From Prauserella_A sp040645195 (GTDB lineage Bacteria; Actinomycetota; Actinomycetes; Mycobacteriales; Pseudonocardiaceae): a DNA stretch of 64,000 nucleotides. Location of the stretch: positions 1 to 64,000 of the forward strand of contig NZ_JBEYXW010000004.1 of assembly GCF_040645195.1 (NCBI RefSeq), written 5' to 3'. The notes below the pieces were generated by a model. That model made no database searches. It was given only the letters and a program-made list of their open reading frames with translations, and was not told the origin of the DNA. This document shows, in pieces, positions 40,069 through 49,789 of this stretch (position 1 is the first letter of the stretch; every line of letters starts with the position of its first letter). A program made the position numbers and the translations under genes.

Positions 40069-41073
40069 ACGCCGCCGCGGCCAGAGCACGACGACCAGCC
40101 CCGCCACAAGAATCGCGGCGAGCACCCACACCCCGGTCGCGACATCCGGGCCGCCGGGAGCGCCCACGAGCAGGCTGCGCAGCCCCTCGGTCGAGAAACG
40201 GAACGGCGTCCACGACCACAGCAGGTTCTTGTACGCGGGAGCGAGCATCTCCGGTACCTGGCCTGCCACCGCGGGCGCGATGAGGTAGAGCGGGCCGAGG
40301 ATCGCCATCGCCCGCACCCCGAGCAGTCGGAGCAGACCACCCTGCAGCGAGGCGAACGCGGCTGCCGTCAGCACGACGAACCCGACCGTGTCCCAGCCGA
40401 GGTGCAACGAGGAGTCCCACAATGCGAGGAACCCGATCAGCGTGCTGCTCACCAGCACGCTGGTCACGGCGATGTGTGTGAACCGGGCAGCCGGTCCCGG
40501 TGCGCCGCCGCGGCGCGCGGCCAGCAGCGTCAGCGATGCGCCAGCGGCCAGCCCGCCGACCCAGGCCAGCGCACTGATCCCCAGTGGCGCGAACCGGCCG
40601 GCCGTTCCGGTCTCATGCAGGGTCTCGACACGAACTCCAGCGGGCGCCAGCGCGGGATCGGCCTGCGCGAGAGCGGTGGTCAAGGCCTGACCGGCACCCG
40701 TCAGCGCCTGCTGGGCGAGCTGGGTGCCGCCCGGGTTGATCGCACCGGAGACGACCACCGCGACGGCTGGCCTGCCCTGCGCGGTGGTGAGCTCGAGAAC
40801 GCCGTAGACCTCCTTGTCCGCCAGCAGCTGCCTGCCCTCCTCGGTGGTGGTGACCTGCCAGCTCAGCACGTCACCTCCCTGCCCGGCGACCCGCTCGGCG
40901 GCGGCACGCAGTGGTCCCGCCTCCGGCGCGGAGACCGCGACCGGTACGCCCTTCGGCGCGGCGGTGGTCTGTGCGCCGAAGGTCAGGAAACCCAGCACAA
41001 CCACGGCGACCACGCCGACGAACGCCGTTGCCAGTACGAGCGGCCCCATCCGGCGCCGACTTGGCTCAGCCAT
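39937..41073 (-). CDS. YhgE/DUF3533-like membrane protein
   Basis: The 378-residue protein has one span after a basic N-terminus (about 10-32), an external domain of about 130 residues, then five to six spans ending in VLWPRRRS near residue 330. This is the layout of ABC-2-like/YhgE (Pip) transport proteins; a specific family cannot be fixed by eye. GGAGGGGAAG stands before the ATG at 41073. The frame continues about 45 hydrophilic residues after the last span and overlaps the yjbQ 3' end by 132 bases. A consensus-like promoter with a palindrome on its -35 lies upstream. Confidence 0.75.
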   Translation of the reverse strand: MAEPSRRRMGPLVLATAFVGVVAVVVLGFLTFGAQTTAAPKGVPVAVSAPEAGPLRAAAERVAGQGGDVLSWQVTTTEEGRQLLADKEVYGVLELTTAQGRPAVAVVVSGAINPGGTQLAQQALTGAGQALTTALAQADPALAPAGVRVETLHETGTAGRFAPLGISALAWVGGLAAGASLTLLAARRGGAPGPAARFTHIAVTSVLVSSTLIGFLALWDSSLHLGWDTVGFVVLTAAAFASLQGGLLRLLGVRAMAILGPLYLIAPAVAGQVPEMLAPAYKNLLWSWTPFRFSTEGLRSLLVGAPGGPDVATGVWVLAAILVAGLVVVLWPRRRSAGEEAEPQPADGVVDVGVDQADRLPGAEGKHAAEYGNAGIRR

Positions 41074-41115
41074 CTTCCCCTCCAGAATTTTCCCCAGACG
41101 TTGAATTATTCGCTC

Positions 41116-41144
41116 ACGGTACGACCGGGCGGGACTAATGTCAA
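41116..41144 (-). promoter_or_regulatory. sigma-70-like promoter of the YhgE-like gene
   Basis: On the minus strand TTGACA (41139-41144) and TACCGT (41116-41121) are 17 bases apart, giving a start near 41109 and a leader of about 36 bases. This is the best -35/-10 pair I see in the window. Its -35 overlaps the palindrome at 41141-41154. Confidence 0.65.
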
Positions 41145-41154
41145 CGCGCGTTGA
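41141..41154. promoter_or_regulatory. 14-bp palindrome TCAACGCGCGTTGA, probable operator
   Basis: This perfect palindrome overlaps the -35 of the minus-strand promoter and the expected -35 zone of the plus-strand HAD gene promoter. A repressor bound here would control both. TetR-type operators often have this CAACG...CGTTG look; no regulator gene is adjacent. Confidence 0.6.
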
Positions 41155-41167
41155 AATACGGTCCGAG

Positions 41168-41173
41168 TAGCGT
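41168..41173 (+). promoter_or_regulatory. leaderless -10 of the HAD gene
   Basis: TAGCGT ends 7 bases before the GTG at 41181. Confidence 0.45.
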
Positions 41174-41180
41174 GGCGCGC

Positions 41181-41870
41181 GTGAACGGGAACTCGGCACG
41201 GTTGGTGCTGTGGGACATCGACCTGACGCTCGTCGACCTGCGTGGCCTCGGTGGGCGGTGGTACGCCGACGCACTCGCGACGGTCGCGGGCGTCGCGTTA
41301 CGGGACCTGCCGTCCTTCCCCGGCCGCACCGAGCGCGCTATCTCCATGGAACTGCTCGCCACGCACGGCATCGAGCCGACCGAGGATCGCATCCGCGCGG
41401 TGTGGCAGGAGCTCGTCCGGCTGTCCTCGGCCGCGCGGCCGGCCCTGACCGGTTACGGGCACGCACTGCCGGGGGCGGCCGCGGTGTTGTCGGCACTCGC
41501 GGGGCAGGACGGCGTGGTGCAGTCGCTGGTCACCGGCAACCTGCCCGAGATCGCCGAGCACAAGCTCAGCGCGTTCGACCTGCACACCCACATCGACTTC
41601 GGCATCGGCGGCTACGGCTCGCTGTCGGCACACCGTCCCGACCTGGTGGCCCACGCCGTCGCGCTGGCCGCGCGCAAACACGACCACGCGTTCGCGCCGG
41701 AGTCGGTGATCGTCATCGGCGACACCCCGCACGACGTCGAGGCGGCGCGGGCACACGGCGCGGTCGCGGTCGGTGTGGCGACCGGACGGCACAGCGAGCA
41801 CGAACTGCAGGCGTCCGGTGCCAACGTGGTGTTCGGTGACCTGTCGGACACCGGCGCCGTACTGGGCGCG

Positions 41871-41882
<12 letters not shown>
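41181..41882 (+). CDS. HAD family hydrolase
   Basis: This haloacid dehalogenase-type phosphatase has 233 residues. Motif I is LVLWDIDLTLVD (nucleophile and acid aspartates), motif II is the threonine of SLVTGNLPE, and motif IV is VIVIGDTPHDVEAA. The cap domain lies between motifs I and II, as in phosphoglycolate phosphatase-like members; the substrate is unknown. The GTG at 41181 is used because of its leaderless promoter and the direct start of the fold. Its 3' end overlaps the convergent proS by 12 bases. Confidence 0.88.
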
Positions 41883-43628
<1,746 letters not shown>

Positions 43629-43718
43629 GGTGTTCTCCTAGGCAGGAACGAGACGTTGAGGGAAGGGTAGTCAACCGGCCGCGAACTGCTCCAACCGGTA
43701 TTTGTCGTACCCCTGACC

Positions 43719-43724
43719 TAACGT
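43719..43724 (+). promoter_or_regulatory. leaderless -10 of the VOC gene
   Basis: TAACGT ends 8 bases before the ATG at 43733. Confidence 0.4.
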
Positions 43725-43732
43725 CGGTGGAC

Positions 43733-44083
43733 ATGACCGTGACATTGGCAATGGTGACAATCGACTGCGCGGACCCGCGACGGCTCGCGGAGTTCTGGAC
43801 GAAGGCGCTGGAGACCGATATCGCCCTGGACTACGGCGAGTTCCTGATGCTGAACCCCACCGGCGGCGGGGTGCGGCTGGCCCTGCAACAGGTACCCGAG
43901 CCCCGGGCCGGCAAGAATCGCATCCACGTCGACCTCGAGACCACGGACCGGCCCGGCGACGTGGCCAAGCTCGTCGGGCTGGGCGCCACGCAGCTCGCCG
44001 AACACGAGGCGCCTGGGTTCGCCTGGACGGTGCTGTCCGATCCGGAGGGCAACCAGTTCTGTGTGGCCGAGCACCACGACTGA
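43733..44083 (+). CDS. glyoxalase-like VOC domain protein
   Basis: This 116-residue single VOC (vicinal oxygen chelate) domain starts VTLAMVTIDCADPRRLAEFW and ends SDPEGNQFCVAEH, the pattern of the short actinobacterial Glyoxalase_6 type. Such proteins bind metals or small ligands; many are resistance or unknown proteins. ATG 43733 is preferred over GTG 43727 because of the -10 spacing. Divergent from proS, followed by yaaA after 32 bases. Confidence 0.82.
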   Translation: MTVTLAMVTIDCADPRRLAEFWTKALETDIALDYGEFLMLNPTGGGVRLALQQVPEPRAGKNRIHVDLETTDRPGDVAKLVGLGATQLAEHEAPGFAWTVLSDPEGNQFCVAEHHD

Positions 44084-44101
44084 CACCACCCAGCCTGCGA
44101 C

Positions 44102-44107
44102 TACGCT
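44102..44107 (+). promoter_or_regulatory. leaderless -10 of yaaA
   Basis: TACGCT ends 8 bases before the GTG at 44116. Confidence 0.4.
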
Positions 44108-44115
44108 CTGCTGGC

Positions 44116-44859
44116 GTGCTCGTACTCCTGCCTCCCTCCGAGACCAAGGCCGCCGGCGGCACCGGACCCGCGCTCGACCTGGAGGCGCTGTCGTTCGCCG
44201 AGCTGAACCCGGTACGGCGCAAGCTGGCCGACGCGCTCGTGGACCTCGCGGCCGATGTGCTGGCCAGCCTGGCGGCACTCGGGCTCTCGGAGCGGCAGCA
44301 GGACGAGGTCACCCGTAACGCGCAGCTGTGGTCTTCGCCGACCACCCCGGCGCTGCGCCGCTACACCGGTGTGCTCTACGACGCGCTTGGCGCCGCGAGC
44401 TTCCGGCGTGCCGAGCTGGCCAGGGCGCAGCGGCGGCTGGCTGTTACCTCCGCACTGTTCGGCCTGGTCAGGGCGACCGACCCGATTCCGGCCTACCGGC
44501 TCTCCGGCGGCAGTTCGCTACCGGCGTTCGGAACGCTGGGCGCACTGTGGCGGCCGGTGCTGGAACCCCAACTCGGCGCCGTGGACGAGCTGGTCGTCGA
44601 CCTGCGCTCGGGTACCTACGTCGCGCTGGCCCGGATACCCGGCGCCGTCACGGTTCGGGTCGTCACTGAGGACGCGACAGGCCGGCGCAAGATCGTCAGC
44701 CACCACAACAAGGCCTACAAGGGAAAGCTGGCCGCGGTGCTCGCCACGAGCCGCAGCGAGCCGTCCACAGTGGACGCAGTGGCGAGGGTGGCAGCGCGGG
44801 CGGGCTTCGTCGTCGAGCGCACCGGCGAGCGAGAGCTGGAACTCGTCACCGGCGCGTGA
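44116..44859 (+). CDS. yaaA: YaaA family peroxide stress protein
   Basis: This 247-residue protein is of the YaaA (DUF328) family, which in E. coli lowers free iron and protects DNA during peroxide stress. Family marks are the N-terminus VLLPPSETKAAGG, RRYTGVLYDAL, and the C-terminal SHHNKAYKGKLA. GTG start with a leaderless-type promoter. A short cupin frame follows after 10 bases. Confidence 0.88.
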   Translation: MLVLLPPSETKAAGGTGPALDLEALSFAELNPVRRKLADALVDLAADVLASLAALGLSERQQDEVTRNAQLWSSPTTPALRRYTGVLYDALGAASFRRAELARAQRRLAVTSALFGLVRATDPIPAYRLSGGSSLPAFGTLGALWRPVLEPQLGAVDELVVDLRSGTYVALARIPGAVTVRVVTEDATGRRKIVSHHNKAYKGKLAAVLATSRSEPSTVDAVARVAARAGFVVERTGERELELVTGA

Positions 44860-44869
44860 ACCGGCCGGG

Positions 44870-45136
44870 GTGCCCGGCTGGCAGCGGCTCCCCGCGGACC
44901 GGCCCGGCGTCGACGATCACGGCGGCGAGGTGTCGGTGGCCGTGCCGCAACGCAGCGTGCAGGAGGTCTGGTACGTGCTCGCCGGCTCCGGCCAGATGTG
45001 GCGCCGTCCGTACGAGCGTGAGGAGACCATCACGTTACGGCCCGCCGGGTGCCTGACGATCCCACTGGGCACCACCTTTCAGTTCCGCGCCGAGGCGGCC
45101 AGCCTGAGTGTGGTGGCTCTCACCGCACCGCTGTGA
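44870..45136 (+). CDS. short cupin-domain protein, possibly truncated
   Basis: This 88-residue frame encodes the core of a cupin barrel: RSVQEVWYVLAGSGQMWRR and then GCLTIPLGTTFQFRAEA. Related sugar-isomerase-like cupins are usually about 120-140 residues, so the N-terminal strands and C-terminal tail seem cut short. The start is taken as GTG 44870, just after the yaaA stop, with a weak ribosome site. The metal-binding histidines are not evident. It may be a minimal functional protein or a decaying gene. Confidence 0.55.
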   Translation: MPGWQRLPADRPGVDDHGGEVSVAVPQRSVQEVWYVLAGSGQMWRRPYEREETITLRPAGCLTIPLGTTFQFRAEAASLSVVALTAPL

Positions 45137-45215
45137 CCCGGTCCCAGCAGGTCGTTTGTGGACAGTTGGGAGGGCCGCGCATGAGCCTGCGCCGCGCCGC
45201 CGGAGCGCCCTGAGG

Positions 45216-45410
45216 TACAGTGGTCGAGCACCGCCGGGCCGAATGGCTCCGAGTTCGGTGCTCCACCCATCAGTGTGGCGTGTGGTGCCGCGAGAGCGCC
45301 GTGCGCCGGGTTCGTCCCTGTGAACGCCCAACGCACCACCATCGCGACCTGCCCGCGCGCCGCCGGGCAACCGGGCCTCCTTGTGACGTGCCACGTCCGA
45401 GAGGCATTGT
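45216..45410 (+). promoter_or_regulatory. promoter and long structured 5' leader of the DEAD-box gene
   Basis: TACAGT (45216-45221) is a good -10, giving a transcript start near 45228 and a leader of about 180 bases before the GTG at 45411. The leader can form an 8-bp stem GAGCACCG/CGGTGCTC (45226-45233, 45256-45263) with further pairing inside. No gene is seen in 45137-45410. Long leaders are known for cold-induced RNA helicase genes. Confidence 0.45.
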
Positions 45411-46736
45411 GTGACCACCACTTCGTTCGCTGACCTGAACCTTCCGGCCCCGCTGCAGCGTGCTCTGCGGCAGGCGGGCATGACGGAGGCGTTCCCGATC
45501 CAGGCGGCGACCCTGCCCGACGCACTGGCCGGCCGTGACGTGCTCGGCCGTGCACAGACGGGTTCCGGCAAGACCCTCGCCTTCGGTCTGGCTCTGCTGG
45601 CCAGGCTCGACGGCGGCAAGGCGCAGCCGAAGCAGCCCCGCGCGCTCGTGCTCGTACCCACCCGCGAGCTGGCGATGCAGGTCGCCGACGCGCTCATCCC
45701 GCTGGCCAAGTCGCTCGGCCTGTGGTGCCGGACCGCCGTCGGCGGTATGGCCTTCACCCGCCAGGCCGATGCACTGGCCCGTGGTGTGGACCTGCTGATC
45801 GCCACGCCCGGCCGGCTCTCCGACCACGTCCGGCAGGGCACCTGCCGGCTCGACGCCACCCAGTTCGTCGCACTCGACGAGGCCGACCAGATGGCCGACA
45901 TGGGATTCCTGCCGCAGGTGCGGGAGATCCTCGACCGCACTCCGGCAGACGGGCAGCGGCTGCTGTTCTCCGCGACGCTGGACGGCGACGTCGAGCGTCT
46001 GGTGAAGGCCTACCTGACCGACCCGGTGACGCATTCGGTCGCCCCGGTCACGGCCAGCGTCACCACGATGGACCACTACCTGCTGCAGGTGACTCACGAG
46101 GACAAGCAGGCCATCGTCACCGAGATCGGCGCGCGGGAGGGGCGCACGATCATGTTCGTGCGCACCAAGCACCACGTCGACCGGTTGACCACCCGGCTGC
46201 GCTCAGCGGGTGTGCACGCCGGTGCGCTGCACGGCGGCAAGACGCAGGGCCAGCGCAACCGTGTGCTCGCCGACTTCAAGGAGGGCCGCACGCCGGTGCT
46301 GGTGGCCACCGATGTCGCAGCACGCGGTATTCACGTCGACGACGTGAGCCTGGTGCTTCACGTCGACCCAGCCGGCGACCACAAGGACTACCTGCACCGG
46401 GCGGGCCGGACCGCAAGGGCGGGCGCATCGGGCACCGTGGTGACACTGGTGACGCGTGACCAGCGGCGTACGGTGCGCCGGATGACCGACCGTGCCGGGG
46501 TGCGGCCCGAGTCGGCGGTGGTACAGCCCGGCAACGAGGAGCTGGCGCGGATCACCGGTGCCCGGATGCCGAGCGGCGTGCCCATCGTCGAGCAGCACCA
46601 CGCCCCGCGCGCATCAGGTGGCCGCCGTGGCGGCGCACCGGGGCGTGGCCGGCCTTCGTTCGGTGGCCGCCGCGAACCGGCAGGCCGGGGCAACCGCCCG
46701 CAGCGGCCCCACCGCCGCTCCCACTCCCCCGCCTGA
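45411..46736 (+). CDS. DEAD-box RNA helicase
   Basis: This ATP-dependent RNA helicase has 441 residues. Motifs in order: Q motif (TEAFPIQAATLP), Walker A AQTGSGKT, PTRELA, TPGRL, DEAD in VALDEADQM, SAT, the VATDVAARGIHVDD block, and HRAGRTARAG. The C-terminal 60 residues are basic and glycine/arginine-rich (GGRRGGAPGRGRPSFGGRR), typical for RNA-binding tails of RhlE/CsdA-like helicases acting in ribosome assembly or mRNA decay. GTG start with GAGAGG upstream. A 21-bp perfect hairpin follows the stop. Confidence 0.95.
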   Translation: MTTTSFADLNLPAPLQRALRQAGMTEAFPIQAATLPDALAGRDVLGRAQTGSGKTLAFGLALLARLDGGKAQPKQPRALVLVPTRELAMQVADALIPLAKSLGLWCRTAVGGMAFTRQADALARGVDLLIATPGRLSDHVRQGTCRLDATQFVALDEADQMADMGFLPQVREILDRTPADGQRLLFSATLDGDVERLVKAYLTDPVTHSVAPVTASVTTMDHYLLQVTHEDKQAIVTEIGAREGRTIMFVRTKHHVDRLTTRLRSAGVHAGALHGGKTQGQRNRVLADFKEGRTPVLVATDVAARGIHVDDVSLVLHVDPAGDHKDYLHRAGRTARAGASGTVVTLVTRDQRRTVRRMTDRAGVRPESAVVQPGNEELARITGARMPSGVPIVEQHHAPRASGGRRGGAPGRGRPSFGGRREPAGRGNRPQRPHRRSHSPA

Positions 46737-46744
46737 GGTTCGGT

Positions 46745-46793
46745 CCCCAAGGCCACCTTGGTTGCGTTGAATGCAACCAAGGTGGCCTTGGGG
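46745..46793. terminator. 21-bp perfect hairpin between convergent genes
   Basis: Arms 46745-46765 and 46773-46793 are perfectly complementary around a 7-base loop. It lies 9 bases after the helicase stop and 5 bases from the convergent PIG-L gene stop. There is no T-tract on either side. It may act as a bidirectional terminator or be a dispersed palindromic repeat. Confidence 0.75.
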
Positions 46794-46797
46794 GCGG

Positions 46798-47538
46798 TTA
46801 ACCCATCGGGATCAGTTCGAACGAGCAGGCGAGTACCCCACCGAAGCGGGTGCCGGTCTCAAGGGCGGCCTCCCGCAGGAAGGTGTCCGGATCGGTCATC
46901 GGACCGTCGCCCAGGCCCGCGAGGTAGGCACGGTGCTCCCGCAGCGACGCCACGGCCCGGTCGATCGTGGCCGTGATGTCGACGGCGTGCGTGGCCAACG
47001 GTGACTCCGCAGCCGCCACCCAGCGCACGCCGTCCCAGGGCTCGAGCCCGGCCTCGGTCAGGTCACGGAACACCCAGCGGTTGGCCGCGTCACGCACGGC
47101 ATCGAGCGTCGCGAGCCCCACGTTGCGGTGGTCGGCCATGTTGAGCCAGTCACCGCCCGGCCAGGTCTCCCTGTGATTGGTCATGATGATCAACTCGGGT
47201 CGGTGCCTGCGGATCGCGGCCGCGATGTCGCGCCGCAACGGCAGGCCGTACTCGATCATGCCGTCGGGGTGGTCGAGGAACTCGACCTGATCCACGCCGA
47301 CCACCCGCGCGCTGGCGATCTCCTCGCGTTCCCGCAGCGGCCCTGCCTCCTCCGGCGGCATCCCGTCGATGCCCGCCTCGCCCCGGGACGCCAGCAGGTA
47401 GGTCACCGACCTGCCCTCGTCCGTCCAGCGCGCGACCGCGCCCGAACCGCCGTACTCCAGATCGTCCGGATGCGCGACCACCGCGAGCGCACGCTCCCAG
47501 TCGGTCGGCAGCGGAGCCAGCATCTCGTTCTCTGTCAC
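46798..47538 (-). CDS. PIG-L (LmbE-like) deacetylase
   Basis: This zinc-dependent N-acetyl sugar deacetylase family protein has 246 residues. The metal site VVAHPDDLEYGG (H23, D25, D26) and the later NMADHRNVG histidine are present, with TNHRETWPGGDW in between. Relatives include mycothiol enzymes MshB and Mca, but the sequence looks like a general PIG-L protein, so substrate is open. The GTG at 47538 has GAGGGG upstream; ATG 47556 is the alternative. Divergent from the BioF-like gene. Confidence 0.87.
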   Translation of the reverse strand: MTENEMLAPLPTDWERALAVVAHPDDLEYGGSGAVARWTDEGRSVTYLLASRGEAGIDGMPPEEAGPLREREEIASARVVGVDQVEFLDHPDGMIEYGLPLRRDIAAAIRRHRPELIIMTNHRETWPGGDWLNMADHRNVGLATLDAVRDAANRWVFRDLTEAGLEPWDGVRWVAAAESPLATHAVDITATIDRAVASLREHRAYLAGLGDGPMTDPDTFLREAALETGTRFGGVLACSFELIPMG

Positions 47539-47582
47539 CCTCGGTCCCCTCAACATTTCGGTCCGATGCGAGACTGCCAGGC

Positions 47583-48761
47583 GTGAACGCGCCCGGTCCA
47601 GCCTTCGCCGCAACCCCGCCAGACCAGGTCTTCGACTGGCTCGACGCCGAGTCCACCCGCCGCGCACAGGCCGGGCTCACCCGGCGCCTGACGCCCCGCA
47701 GGCCCGGGTCCGACCACCTGGATCTCGCCGGTAACGACTACCTCGGGCTGGCCAGGGACAAGCGGGTCGCCAGTGCCGCCGCCGCGGCCGCACTGCGCTG
47801 GGGCGCTGGTGCCACCGGTTCACGCCTGGTGTCCGGGTCCACCGAGCTGCATGCCGAACTCGAGCACGAGCTGGCCCGCTTCTGCGGGACGCAGGCGGCG
47901 TTGGTCTTCTCCTCCGGGTTCCTGGCGAACCTCGGCGCGGTGACGGCCCTGTCGGGCGCCGAGTCCGCCATCGTCGCCGACAAGCACAGCCACGCCTCAC
48001 TCATCGAGGGCTGCCGGCTCTCCCGCGCCGACGTCGCCGCCGCGACACACAACGACCCGCGCGCGGTCGCGCATGCGCTGTCGACGCGACGCAAGCGCCA
48101 GGCGCTGGTCGTCACCGACTCGGTGTTCTCTGTGGACGGTGACCTCGCCCCACTTCCGGAACTGTCCGAGGTGTGCCGCGCACACGGGGCGGCGCTGCTG
48201 GTCGACGACGCGCACGGGTTCGGGGTCCTCGGCGAGGGCGGACGCGGTGCGGTGTACGAGGCAGGGCTCGCCGGTGAGCCGGACGTGGTCACCACCATCA
48301 CGCTGTGCACCGCGCTCGGCGCGCAGGGCGGGGCTGTGCTCGGCCCGCGCAGGGTGATCAAGCATCTTGTCGACTCGGCGCGCATATTCGCCTTCGACAC
48401 CGGCCTCGCCCCCGGGAGTGCGGCCGCCGCACTCGCCGCACTCCGCGTGCTCAAGCAGGAGCCCGAGCTGCCGGGCAAGGTACTCACGGCCGCGCAGACC
48501 CTGGCGGGCGGTCTACGCGAGGCGGGCCTGCGTGTGAGCACGCCGCATGCCGCGGTCGTGTCGGTGCTGGCGCCCGACCCCGGCGCCGCGCTCGCGTGGG
48601 CGGAAGCCTGCGCGGAGCACGGCATCCGCGTCGGCTGCTTCCGCCCGCCGTCGGTGCCGGACGGCGTGTCCCGCCTGCGGCTGACGGCACGCGCTGACCT
48701 CACCGAGTCCGATGTGGACCGTGCAGTGAAGGTGATCAGCGAGGTCGCCCCGCGCGCCTGA
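47583..48761 (+). CDS. BioF-like 8-amino-7-oxononanoate synthase lacking the PLP lysine
   Basis: This alpha-oxoamine synthase fold protein has 392 residues. It follows BioF closely: HLDLAGNDYLGLARDKRV, GSRLVSGSTELHAELE, DKHSHASL, TDSVFSVDGDLAPL, and the cofactor aspartate/histidine pair in VDDAHGFGVLGEGG (208-214). In active enzymes the next block is TLSKALGSQGG, with the lysine that binds pyridoxal phosphate. Here it reads TLCTALGAQGG, so T243 (codon ACC at 48309-48311) stands at the lysine position. Unless the base calls are wrong, normal catalysis should be lost. No other biotin gene lies nearby. Confidence 0.88.
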   Translation: MNAPGPAFAATPPDQVFDWLDAESTRRAQAGLTRRLTPRRPGSDHLDLAGNDYLGLARDKRVASAAAAAALRWGAGATGSRLVSGSTELHAELEHELARFCGTQAALVFSSGFLANLGAVTALSGAESAIVADKHSHASLIEGCRLSRADVAAATHNDPRAVAHALSTRRKRQALVVTDSVFSVDGDLAPLPELSEVCRAHGAALLVDDAHGFGVLGEGGRGAVYEAGLAGEPDVVTTITLCTALGAQGGAVLGPRRVIKHLVDSARIFAFDTGLAPGSAAAALAALRVLKQEPELPGKVLTAAQTLAGGLREAGLRVSTPHAAVVSVLAPDPGAALAWAEACAEHGIRVGCFRPPSVPDGVSRLRLTARADLTESDVDRAVKVISEVAPRA

Positions 48762-48764
48762 GTA

Positions 48765-49274
48765 CTAGAAGCGCCAGCGGGTCTGGCTGTAGGGACTCTT
48801 GCCGAAACCGAATGCGGTCACCGGTGCCACCTGGTACACCAGGGCAGCACCACCGTCGTCGTGGCGGAAACCGCCGTCGACAACCGTGAAGCGCCACTCC
48901 TCGCCGTACTTGGCGACGTAGGCGTCGGCAAGGCGATGCAGTGTCGCGTCGTCCCGTACCCGCATGGCATCGCCCTCGATCACCAGGTCGAGACCGTCGT
49001 GGAGGTCGTTGCGGCCGGTGGTCAACACGCAGTGCGGGTTGCCTCCCAGGTTGCGCGCCTTCCGCTCCTCACTGCCCGTACAGAAGTGGAGCGCGCCGTC
49101 GAGCCAGACGGCGATCAAGGGGGTGACGTGCGGACGACCGTCCGGACGGACCGTGGTCAGCCAGTACAGCGGCGCGGCGGCCAGTTGTTCACACGCCTGA
49201 CCCCACGGTGTCGCGGTGGCGGTCGGCTCGCCGTAACGGCTGTCGAGGTCGGTCCGCGGCTCGGTGCTGGTCAT
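48765..49274 (-). CDS. pyridoxamine 5'-phosphate oxidase-like (PPOX) protein
   Basis: This 169-residue split-barrel flavin- or F420-binding family protein has PLYWLTTVRPDGRPHVTPLIAV, then HFCTGSEERKARNLGGNPHC and the final FGFGKSPYSQTRWRF. The pattern is typical of actinobacterial pyridoxamine 5'-phosphate oxidase family proteins of unclear substrate, many of which bind F420. The ATG at 49274 with GGAGGAA is clear. It follows the GNAT gene by 59 bases on the same strand and ends 3 bases from the convergent BioF-like stop. Confidence 0.85.
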   Translation of the reverse strand: MTSTEPRTDLDSRYGEPTATATPWGQACEQLAAAPLYWLTTVRPDGRPHVTPLIAVWLDGALHFCTGSEERKARNLGGNPHCVLTTGRNDLHDGLDLVIEGDAMRVRDDATLHRLADAYVAKYGEEWRFTVVDGGFRHDDGGAALVYQVAPVTAFGFGKSPYSQTRWRF

Positions 49275-49333
49275 GGTTCGTTCCTCCTGCCAGGTCATAT
49301 CTCGCCAAGGCAGACCCGGCACGGGCGCGGAAC

Positions 49334-49777
49334 TCATCGGCCGGGCGCGAGCCGCCGCATGGTGATGTGCGGGATGCCGTCCTCGTCGAACTCCTCGCCC
49401 TCGGGGCGGAACCCGAAGCGCGCGTAGAAGCCCTGCGCGTAGGTCTGCGCGTCGAGCACGCATTCGGCGTCGCCGACAGCGTCCAACGCGGCTGCCATCA
49501 GCTGCGCACCCAGTCCCGTGCCGCGCGCAGACTTCGCGGTGCACACCCGCCCGATGCGCTGCACACCGCCTGGCTCGGCGAGGATGCGCAGACACCCGGC
49601 CACTCCGTCCGGACCCGGCGCCCAGATGTGCCGCGTTCCCGGCAGCAGGTCCTTGCCGTCGATCTCCGGGTACGGGCACTCCTGCTCGACGATGAACACC
49701 TCGACGCGCAGCCGTAGCAGATCGTGCAGTTCGGCAGCGGTCAGCTCACGCCCGGCGCGGGACAGGAAATCAGTCAC
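49334..49777 (-). CDS. ElaA-like GNAT acetyltransferase
   Basis: This 147-residue N-acetyltransferase is of the ElaA subgroup, recognised by LLRLRVEVFIVEQECPYPEIDG and the acetyl-CoA site RVCTAKSARGTGLGAQLM, ending with FYARFGFRPEGEEFDEDGIPH. The substrate is unknown. By position it matches Rv2851c of the mycobacterial proS-mtr region. The GTG at 49777 has no ribosome site, but TACGCA lies 6 bases upstream, compatible with a leaderless start. It follows the serine protease gene by 12 bases. Confidence 0.87.
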   Translation of the reverse strand: MTDFLSRAGRELTAAELHDLLRLRVEVFIVEQECPYPEIDGKDLLPGTRHIWAPGPDGVAGCLRILAEPGGVQRIGRVCTAKSARGTGLGAQLMAAALDAVGDAECVLDAQTYAQGFYARFGFRPEGEEFDEDGIPHITMRRLAPGR

Positions 49778-49789
49778 CCGCCATGCGTA

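Noticed and set aside
44856..45056. 66-codon frame starting in the yaaA stop overlap
   Set aside because: It is out of frame with the cupin pattern and has no recognisable sequence.
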